From the NCBI RefSeq assembly GCF_020283565.1, contig NC_060062.1, forward strand, positions 19,254,127-19,318,126: DNA of 64,000 nt. The letters are read 5' to 3'. Shown in pieces: positions 1 through 9,000 of the stretch. The notes under the pieces are model-generated. The model searched no databases. It was not told where the DNA came from and saw only the letters and a program-made list of their open reading frames with translations. How positions within the stretch are numbered: position 1 is the stretch's first letter; each line of letters opens with the position of its first letter. Made by a program: the position numbers and the translations under genes. The DNA is from Trifolium pratense. Lineage: Eukaryota > Streptophyta > Magnoliopsida > Fabales > Fabaceae.

Positions 1-97
1 AGGTTACTAAACAAAAAAAAAAATCTTGAACTACCTTTTAAAAAATAAGATAAAGTTTTGTTCTCTCGGCGTGGCAATGACAATTATGTTATGATGA

Positions 98-1376
98 TCA
101 AAGCTTAGAATTAGTAACATGGAGGAAGGTGGTGTTATTTCTGAGCAAGAAGAACTTTCCGGTGGGCAGGTGGTGCGGCGGAAGCAAGGTAAGGATGGCA
201 GCAAGAGATGCAGCTTGATCAGCAGTGTGAGTGCCCTTACCTTTAGTCATAGAGGTTTGAGTGAAGCCAGGACAAAAACAGTTCACACTCATCAATTTAG
301 TGCCACTTCCTCCTAATTTATATGAATTATTACTATTGTTATTGTTATATCTTTTAGCTAACACCTTTGAGTATGCATTTAGAGCCAACTTAGATACTGC
401 ATAATCTGTCCAATATGATGGCCACCCTTCACTCTTCCATGTCCCGTTTCTCACATCTCTTACAAACTTTTTCACCATTTCTTCGATTTCCTCTTCCTTC
501 AATTCCTCACTCTCTAGCATTTTTTTTACTTCCGCGTTTCTCAACTTCTGCATATAAATAAAATTTGTGTTTGATTAGCACAGTTAGCATGACCCTTATT
601 TATATACGTGACCGACTAGCTGTAACTTTTTCTTTTACAATAACTAACTTTAACTTACATTGAGAGAGCCGAGTCTTGAACTAACATTGAGAATACGAGT
701 GATAGAAGAAGAGAAACGAAAGAGGGGAAGAAGTGCCTCAATTAGCAATTTGGGACCATAGAAGTTGGTTTTCAAGACACTTTCCGCATGGTCCACTGAG
801 TTCTCATCTAACTCATTGTATGACACACCTGCGTTGTTCACCTTATCACATAAGCAAATGTGTGAGATGTCGTTACTATAGTTTATCTGTTTATGTATAT
901 TAAAATTACTAAAATTAATCCCTACCAGGATATCCAAAGTGGCTCCAAATTTGGCTTTGAAAGAGGATGCAAAAGTTTTAATGGAATCATGATCTGAGAC
1001 ATCAAGAAGTAGAAAGTGGACATGATTATGTGCAAGATGGCCTAATTGTGCTCGAATGGCCTCCACGGCATCTTCTCCTTTTTGCTTGTCTCTAGCAGTT
1101 AACACCACACTCAGTCCTAACTCTGCAAGACGCTTCACTAGAGCAAACCCTATGCCTTTATTACCTCCCGTCACCACTGCCACCGTCTCCTTTGTCCACC
1201 ATCTTCATTTATTTGATATACATATTTTTTTTTTTTGGTGAAAATTTGATATACATGTTTATTAAACAAATACATAGATGACATTAAATGTGTATATAGT
1301 ATAGTAGTATTAAAAAAATGAAGTACCTGGTTGAGCATAGTACTGCAGAAGAAGGAAAATATTGTTCTGGTTCCAT
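98..1376 (-). CDS. Short-chain dehydrogenase/reductase, neomenthol dehydrogenase / salutaridine reductase-like (SDR-A)
   Basis: Four exons on the minus strand: 1376-1327, 1202-926, 841-659 and 547-98, joined in frame at GT-AG sites to give 319 aa. Residues 28-35 are TGGNKGIG, the NADP(H)-binding Rossmann turn. NNAG is at 111-114, the catalytic serine lies in NVSSR (161-165), and the active-site pair is Y219-A-V-S-K223. The acidic stretch of about 30 residues before the YxxxK is the long insertion typical of the plant SDR family that includes (-)-menthone, salutaridine and carbonyl reductases. Members are soluble monomers that reduce ketones or aldehydes using NADPH; the substrate cannot be read from sequence. 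The short exon 1 (MEPEQYFPS...) matches the paralogue at 12257-13933 exon for exon, which fixes the start. A weak TATA-like stretch lies near 1439-1446. Nothing suggests that the gene is broken. Confidence 0.9.
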
Positions 1377-1436
1377 ATATGTGAGAGTCACAAATCACAA
1401 TATGAATTGATAATGAAAACACTAGAACGCAACTAT

Positions 1437-1446
1437 CCTATATAAA
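1437..1446 (-). promoter_or_regulatory. Possible TATA box of SDR-A
   Basis: Read on the minus strand this is TATTTATATA, about 61-70 bases upstream of the ATG at 1376. The paralogue SDR-B has a TATA-like stretch at a similar distance. Position and composition are the only support. Confidence 0.35.
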
Positions 1447-2898
1447 TAGAGTTGAGAAAGTACGAGTAAAAAGTCTCACATTAGTTAGAATAGTTGAGAT
1501 TGAATACATAATATCTTAAAGTGAAAGTGTAGTGTCAAAGTTATGTGTGTGGTTGCTCAAGGTCCAATAAGTTAATCCAATCTGGTAAGACTTTCCTTAA
1601 CGGCCGAACAAATGTATGTGTGAAGAAGATTATTTTTCTCAACTGCATAAATATATGATATGATATGATGATATATTTGTATCCTAACTTATGGACAAAA
1701 CTTTGTCATGTTTATGGAAATGGGGCAGCAGCTTTTACATAAAAATAGTATAGTTTAGACTCGGCATATGCTGGTGGTGTACATAATATAAAAATAACAA
1801 GATAACTATTGCAAATTGGAACGTGTTATTTTATTTGATTTGTTTAAGTCTCTATCACTACCACCTGGGTTGTGTGATTATAATTTATATATATTATCAC
1901 ATGCATGAAAGTATGTTATAACCACGAGATCTTTAGTGATGGATCATATGTCATCAAGATTACCAAACAACAACACTTAGATGAGATGACGTTATCAATG
2001 TTAGGGAGAGTTTTCCGTCTATTTGGGTCTAACAAGATTCGAGTGATTAGTGTCTCCAATTATGCGCAGAGGATATCTAGTTTATGCAAAAAAAGATATC
2101 ATCAAGATTTTAGTAGTCAATTTAATTACTTGAACTGTACATAACATGTTTTTGTTTGTCACGTAGAGGTTCGAATCCTTTTCAAGGCATAATCCTGAGA
2201 TCTCATGTTGAATTGGAATAAATTCGTCAACATATCACGAAGTTTTGGTGATCTTATCTATTTATTGAATGGAGAGTCCATTTTTAACTCGTCGGATATG
2301 CATCCTTTGTAAACCAATGGATAAATTGAGGAATTCTAGATTGACATTCGACGTATTTCAATGAACTAAGTTATAGTATTAAACATATTAGGATTATTTA
2401 ATTTATAGTGAGGAAACACAAAATACTTGTCTGATTTTTCAATATTGTGTTTACATGTTCTTTTTCTACAAGACTGACTTGAATTTGACGCATTAACTGC
2501 GTCACACAATTACTCGTCTTAATCTCTGTTTTAACATTGATGACCGAAATTGATTATAGTTAAATTTGTTAATATATAAATTTTACGGGGTAGACCCAGA
2601 TCCTCAAGACTTACAAAAAAAAAGTTCATTCATCAAATTTAAAGTATAGTATATCCCTACAGGTTAGGCAGATTTAGGTAGGGTTGATGGTCCAGTTCCT
2701 CATTGCCTAGTTGGAATCCACGGGGCATATAGAATAGTGTTCCTATTTAAAAGCCTTTGTTTTGGTTGAGTTCAATAATTGCAGTACACAACATAGTAAA
2801 GCTAAGAAACAGATTCATACTATGATACTACTATAGTATGTAATGTGGTCCTAATTAAGATTCTTTCTTAACACTCTACACTCTACAGCCACTTTGTG

Positions 2899-3077
2899 TT
2901 TTTTTTTTAACCACCGGTATCCGGCATATTTGGACCGCCTAATTTGGTTCGAGAGTCAGTTCTAACATCAAGTGGTTTCAACCCCACCCGGTCACAGTTG
3001 CGAGAGAACTGTGCTTCTCCCTATCAAGTTCAGCGCTAATTACCATTAGATCAACTAACGATCGGTTACACACTACT
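2899..3077 (-). mobile_element. tRNA-derived SINE, minus strand
   Basis: Read on the minus strand it starts with a pol III A-box-like stretch (GTTAGTTGATCTAATGG), passes through a conserved body (AACCACTTGATGTTAGAACT), and ends in an A-rich tail, seen here as T-run 2899-2908. The body matches the SINE near 50.5 kb on the plus strand. GCCACTT occurs on both sides (2888-2894 and 3078-3084) and may be a short target duplication. The matching position in unit B (GCAGCCACTATATGG near 15280) lacks the insert. Confidence 0.65.
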
Positions 3078-4671
3078 GCCACTTACTATAATAGAAAAAA
3101 TCAACTTAGCTTTTGACCACGTGAATTATTAATTAATTTGTAAAATAAAATGTAAATGCACTTTGTTTCCACATTCAATTCTTATATAAGAATTGATGAT
3201 ATTGAGAACGTGGAGTGAAAACACATACAGTATGTACAAAATATTCAATCTCATTTTACCATACAGAAAGCACCGTAATTAAATATAAGAAACGCATTGT
3301 GACCATAAGTCCAGTCAACAAACGAGTTCTTTCTTTACTTCAGAGATTATTATTCATATGATATCATACAGTTTAATTTGGTCGCTTACATACTTCATTA
3401 TTCATTCATGATATTAAAAATTTAGACCAAAGCAACTGCATTTATTCATGAAAAGTCCAATTCTCTCTAACTCTTCCCATCTACATTAACAATCCTCAAA
3501 GTAGGATTATGCAAAAGCTCTCATGATTCTATTTGAATTTTTCAACTTAAACCAAGAAAATTGCTAGACACTATTTATTATAGTAAAGTCTCTTTGATGA
3601 TTGCAATAAAACAAATACACGAGCTTTCATGTTTTCGAGTTAGTTTAAACAGCACTTCGCAAATAAACTCGTGGATTAGGATGATAAGTAAGTGACCAAC
3701 GTAGTCAGAGTCGAGTTTCTAAGTAAGATTGGTAGGCTGGTGAAGGATCGTAAGCACGATTCGTAAGATTTACTCAAGGGCAAAATTGTAACTTCACATA
3801 TATACATATAAACATAAAAAATATAATAGAGCTCAAAATCAATGAAAGAGGTGAGAAGTGAGAACAAAGCTGCAAGAGAAAGTGAAACACCTGTTTCTTT
3901 GAAACCTGAAGAGAGTTTTTGGGTTATAATAATAACCTGACCAGTATCGCTAAGGGCTAAGGCCCGATGCGTTTCTTTGGCTCAACACATTTTTTTAACG
4001 ACCCTGCTTCAGAAAATGAGACCCCACCACAAAATGCACAAAAACGCACCGGAACAGAAACAAAGCACGGTTGGCCTGCCTGAGCACGTAAGATCGGAAG
4101 ATCCTACGCTCTGAAGCGAAAACCTAACTACATTGCAAGTGACATCAAAGCTAAATGATATTCAATCGTCGAACCAACATCTCGGAGAGCCTAAGACAGC
4201 AATGCTAGCATCCTAGATTCACCGTCACAGGCGTTGTCTTCATAGATGGCTACTACACTATACCAATTATATAATGAACCATATTCATGGATGGCTACTA
4301 CACTTGCAATTATGCTAGACTTGACCATTCTATCTTTTTTTGTTTTGCATTTTAGATTGATACTAGACGGTACTCTATTTGGCATAGCCAGAAGAAGATG
4401 AATAATCGGTTTACACTTGCTGATTTTGTTTGACAGCTTCAAATGTAGCTAGACTATAGAGAAATGTGCACAGAAAAAACAATAGATAAAATTTGTTTCA
4501 TCCCTTATGTTTGAACTACAAATTTATGAAGTATTTTTATTGACACATAAAGAAGATTAATGGCAATCATACATCAAAGGTTTGGGAACTATAAAGATCT
4601 GAAAATGTCTAACATAGACATATCACATAGTCATGCCTTACAATATGGTGGATGATGGTTGAAAATGTGTC

Positions 4672-4883
4672 TTTATTTTGAATAGCAAATCAATTATGTA
4701 AATAGAAAGAGTACGAGCGATTCATTACAACTGAAACTAAAATGACAACGAAAAGCGGAAGACCGGACTATAAAACAAGAATATGAAGTGATGGAAATCC
4801 ATAGAGAGCTAACACCCGTTGAAGAGCCGGAGGCTATCTGTCCAAGCTAAATAAGGGTTCCACCGACCAATACAAAGTGCGGC
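4672..4883. mobile_element. 212-bp insertion flanked by 12-bp direct repeat, in the OASTL-A 3' region
   Basis: TGAAAATGTGTC occurs at 4660-4671 and again at 4884-4895. The matching position in unit B has a single GAAAATGTGTC near 16093 with homologous sequence on both sides, so unit B serves as an empty site. The insert has no terminal inverted repeat that I can see. A direct repeat of this length fits a retroposed SINE-like element. It lies just downstream of the OASTL-A stop codon, probably within its 3' UTR. Confidence 0.65.
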
Positions 4884-4921
4884 TGAAAATGTGTCCGAAA
4901 CATGAAACAAATAAAATTGTT

Positions 4922-7900
4922 TCATGCCTCAGGTTGCATTTTCTCACATTCTTCTCGAAGTTCCTGGAAAAGAGAAGTGGACAAATATCTTTCACCAAAG
5001 CTTGGGAATATAACCTGCAATAAATAAAAATTGTGGGTATTAAAATGAAAATAAAGTATTTTAATTCTTTAAATTTTAAATTTTATGAAGCATTTAAGAT
5101 TAAAAAAAGATAAATTTGACATTATTATGAAAATAACAGAATTGGATCACATTGGCTGAAGGAGACATATAATCCATCTCTGCCATTGTTTACATAACAT
5201 ACAAAACTTCTTGCATAATATTTATTAACATTTCTTAGGCAACTGTTTGATCGCTATAAATATATCCTTTTTTTTAGTCCCTTTAAAAAATGTCATGAAA
5301 CAATAGTTCTCCAATATTTTATGTCAGCAAATTTGGTCACTACCGTTAACGGCTGCCCATGTAGCTCTGTATAGCGACCAAATACTTATTTAAATGTTTG
5401 GCTAAATTGCACTTTGACCTCCTAACTTTCATATATAATAGCACTTTTGGCTTCCTAACTTCAGCTCATTTTGTAAAAGGTTGACCCCCACTGATTTTGA
5501 TCCAATCAATGCACACGTGGACAGTGACTTACATGCCATGTCAGTAAGTCAATGGACACGTCAACAATGACTCACATCACATGCTGACGTGGCATGTGAG
5601 TCACTGTCCTTGTGTGCGTTAATTTTGTCAAAATCCGTGGGGGCAGCCTTTTGGGCTAAAGAAATCCGTGGGGGCAGCCTTTTGGGCTAAAGTAAAGGGA
5701 TTAAAAGTGCTATTATAAAAATTAAGGGACTAAAATTTCAAGTTTGAGAAAGTTTAGGGCCAAAACTGCAATTTAGGCTAAACGAGTTTTTTGATGAGGA
5801 AATGTGCATACCACAATAAGCTTTCCCTCATTTTCAGGTCTCCTTGCAACCTGTAATGCAGCTGTAGCAGCACAACCTGAAGAAATTCCCACCTGTTTTC
5901 CAATGGTAAGAATGAATATAAGGACCAAATTATAAATCCAACATTTAATCAAGATACAAAAGTTTGTATTCCCTTCATTAATTATGCTTTAATATATGAT
6001 CATGTGCATGATTGTTTCAAGCTGCTTTAGCATGTCATGTAACTATGTAAGTGCACTGCAATGCATAAAGAAATGCAAGCCACACAAACGGATGAAAAAC
6101 TCACCAGCAAGCCTTCCTTGAGTGCTATTTGCCTTGCAGTTTTGACGGATTCTTCGCCCGATATCTGCAGCACATACAAGTATTCATGCCAGACAATCAA
6201 AAGAAAGATAATGTCTTCATAAATCAGAATGAGACATTGGATTTTCATCATTACATATATAAAAATAAAATGACAAGAACATACCGCTATAACTTCGTCA
6301 AGAACTTCTTTATCCAAATTCTTGGGCACAAAACCAGCCCCAATACCCTGAATTATGTGAGGTCCTGTGAATTAGCAGGAAAAAATATGTTATAAAAGCT
6401 CTTCACAAAAAATTAAAATATTGGACTTGGAATTGTAGAAGCTTATTCTATGTCTTACTTGGCTTTCCACCTGAAAGTATGTTGCTTTCAAGAGGCTCTA
6501 CACCGATAACCTGATTGAGACGAAAATGTTTAATCGAAACCAAATGGTAGAAAGCTTCTCTTGAAGGGATAAGACATATTGAGAATGATTTACCTTTACT
6601 TTTGGATTTTGTTGTTTTAGGTATCGACCAACACCGGAAAGGGTTCCACCGGTTCCAATTGCTGAAACTAAAATATCTACTTTACCTCTTGTATCTTCCC
6701 ATATCTCTGGCCCAGTAGTCTCATAATGTACCTTAGGATTTGCAGGATTATCAAATTGTTGAAGCATGTATGCATTAGGTGTATTTTTAACAATTTCTTC
6801 AGCTTTTTGAACTGCTCCACTCATAGCCTTTGAATATTCAGTCAAAACAAGTTCAGCTCCAAATGCTTTCATAAGAATTCTTCGTTCTAAACTCATTGAA
6901 ACCGGCATTGTTAAAATGAGCTTATATCCTTTAGTAGCAGCTATAAATGCTAGACCAATTCCTGTGTTTCCACCAGTAGGTTCCACCAAAACACTCTGCA
7001 GTAAGTGCATACCAGAAACAATCATGAGAGATAAGTTTTTCTGTTATGATATGCACTAGTAGTAATTAACAATGCACATGATTAGTCTTTCTATCGTATT
7101 TTACCTTCCCTGGTGTTATGAGTCCTTTCTTCTCTGCATCAAGTATCATGCTATAACCTATCCTGCAAATTTATGTGGACATGTACTAATATCACTCGGT
7201 GTTGTCAATTGCAAATAGAAGAAAATAGCGGTTTGTTCAAATTATGCTAAGTAATAATATTATAGATGCTGTTCAATTACACCTAAAATAATCTAAGTTT
7301 TTAGCCGAAAGCAGCTGAGTTAAGGGTCAGCGCTGGGCCGTTGATCAGATAGCTGATTGACTGGTCAGTCAAACTAAGGACAGCGCCGAATGAGTTCCAA
7401 AGTGTTTCATGAGAATCCTAGGAATATCAAAAGATATATGAAACTGATAATTTGGCCTCAAGGGCTCATTTTCCAGGTTTATAGATCAAGATATAACCAA
7501 CACTGCTATAATATATGGAGCATGATCGGAGAGATAAGGCTGTGCGTAAACTGTGTCAGAAACACCATGAAACAGACTACTTACTAGTAGTAAAATTTGG
7601 TAGACTATTATCATGGAACTGTCGAGGTCTGAATAACCTGTGTGCAGTTTCTGCTTTAAATTGTATGGTTTGGTTTTACAAACTGGATGTTTTATTTTTT
7701 AGTGTTTTCATATTTCTTTTCGCAATTTTAATTCAATCAAATAAATCAAATAAAGTAGTGAAAAAATTGTTGGCAAAAATTGATTGTTTTTTACAAGTTA
7801 CACAAAAGTTTGATGCAATGTTGATCGAATTGTTTGAAGTGGAAGTCATAACTCATAAGTCTTCTATATGCTATTTATAAAGTGTTCAATCTTCACTTTT

Positions 7901-8760
7901 CTAAGCAATGTGAGACTTAATTCACATTTGCCACAACACAATTTCTTCAAATTTCACTATGTTATAACGCTATAAAAGCTATTTAACAATATTGATATCA
8001 CCATTAACATAATCTCTATCAAATTTATATTGAATGCGGTCGAGATAGATTTCACCGTCCGATTAATATTAGGCGGTCTGGGTATCACACCTGCATGCAA
8101 TTGGGATGCAAAAATAGTACCCTTGCAGAGGAAAATGGATTTCCCATTGTTTGTAACTAAGTGATCCGATTTCAAATGAACAGCCCAGATTTATTATCGA
8201 GTGAAACAGCGTGATAATTGGGTATGTACCGCGTACCCGTACCCGGTACATACCCGGTACCGGTACACTTCGCAAAACGGAGTACCCCTGCAACATAGGA
8301 CTGCATGCAATCTTGGTCCCCTTGCAGAAGCAAGAAATAGAAAGAAAAAACAAAGAAGGATTGACTTAGACACAAACCTGTCTTTGACACTACAACATGG
8401 CTCCATAAGCTCAAGCTTTGCAGCAATATTAGCAACACAACCCTCCGTGACACTCTTCAAGTAAACCATTGGCGTTTTACCTATCAGCTGCACCAAAAAA
8501 CAGAGATTCATCACCATCATCATTGAATTGAATGCTTATTCTCACACGCAGACAACAAAATAAGAAAGAAAACAATGCAAAAATAGTACTCTGAAACCTA
8601 CCTCTGTAATATCCTTAGCAATATTGAGATCATCATGGGTGCTGGTTTGTGATTCGACAGCAGAGAAGATGGAACAGTACTGCCGGACAATACCGAATAG
8701 CGTTGAAGTGATAGCGTGCAAAGCAGAAGTGAATGACTTGATTAAGGAAGTTGAAGCCAT
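4922..8760 (-). CDS. OASTL: O-acetylserine(thiol)lyase / cysteine synthase-like, divergent copy (OASTL-A)
   Basis: Nine exons on the minus strand: 8760-8602, 8487-8378, 7162-7105, 6995-6594, 6510-6459, 6364-6285, 6164-6105, 5892-5812 and 5014-4922, giving 364 aa. It is a PLP-dependent beta-substituting enzyme; relatives join O-acetylserine and sulfide to make cysteine, and some make beta-cyanoalanine or S-sulfocysteine. The PLP lysine is present in CCSVKDR (K88), as are the phosphate loop IGTGGT and the C-terminal VGISSG. Differences from OASTL-B: substrate loop TGGNTG instead of TSGNTG (G117); KPRPHI instead of KPGPHK at 259-264; SAIGTGGT instead of AGIGTGGT; a first exon 18 codons shorter; and fusion of two exons by loss of an intron. 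The start at 8760 aligns with MAS... of OASTL-B; an in-frame ATG at 8790 would add 10 residues. The frame is intact, so it is probably functional with altered substrate or partner use. Confidence 0.92.
5400..5778. mobile_element. MITE-like element with inverted ends, in the last intron of OASTL-A
   Basis: The left end GGCTAAATTGCACTTTG is mirrored by the right end ...AAACTGCAATTTAGGC. The ends resemble those of the Mutator-like element at 29681-31463 (GGTTAAATTGTACTTTTAGC). Inside there is a palindromic stretch around ACGTGG...GTGAGTCACTG and a 31-bp perfect direct repeat (5631-5661, 5662-5692). I could not find a clean target duplication. Confidence 0.5.
7200..7266. repeat. Fragment of a dispersed repeat, also at the right edge of the window
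   Basis: GTTGTCAATTGCAAATAG followed by TTTGTTCAAATTATGCTAAG closely matches 63891-64000 (GTTGTCAATTGCAGATAG, TTTGTTCAAATTCCGCTAAG). It lies in intron 2 of OASTL-A. The family is not identified. Confidence 0.45.
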
Positions 8761-8840
8761 TGTTGTTTGTTGAGAAAACCTCCAAACCAAAGAAACTTAT
8801 CAAAAATTAGAATGATAGAAAGCACATTGTGAACTCCTCC

Positions 8841-8850
8841 TATTTATAGG
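8841..8850 (-). promoter_or_regulatory. TATA box of OASTL-A
   Basis: On the minus strand this reads CCTATAAATA, a good match to the plant TATA consensus, 81-90 bases upstream of the ATG at 8760. Confidence 0.55.
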
Positions 8851-8869
8851 AGAGAAGAGCAACTAGGCA

Positions 8870-8998
8870 CTCCCTATAAGTAAAATTATACTTTTTAGAT
8901 TCATTAAATATTTGATGGTTTATAATATAGACTAGATATATTAATTATGTAATGAATCTGAAAAGTGCAGTTTTGCTTATATTTATCGACGGAGAGAG
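8870..8998. mobile_element. Stowaway-like MITE just upstream of the OASTL-A TATA box
   Basis: The left end ACTCCCTATAAGTAAAATTA and the right end TTATCGACGGAGAGAG followed by TA form imperfect inverted ends. The inner arms TTTTTAGATTCATTA and TAATGAATCTGAAAAG are also complementary. This is the CTCCCTCCGT...ACGGAGGGAG pattern of Tc1/mariner-derived MITEs. The left end is degraded. Confidence 0.45.
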
Positions 8999-9000
8999 TA

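Larger units (their letters stand above)
1447..4921. other. Intergenic region of duplication unit A
   Basis: No gene is seen. The parts around 2760-3370 and 4350-4660 align by eye with 15120-15610 and 15715-16095 in unit B, so they belong to the duplicated block. Shared landmarks include the stretches beginning ATATTCAATCTCATTTTACC and CTATTTGGCATAGCCAGAAG. About 0.9 kb (roughly 3420-4345) has no counterpart in unit B. A SINE (2899-3077) and a 212-bp insertion (4672-4883) are listed separately. Short open frames here are not supported. Confidence 0.6.

Noticed and set aside
4191..4442. Minus-strand open frame of 83 codons
   Set aside because: No family resemblance, atypical composition, and it lies in the unit-A-only stretch with no splice context.
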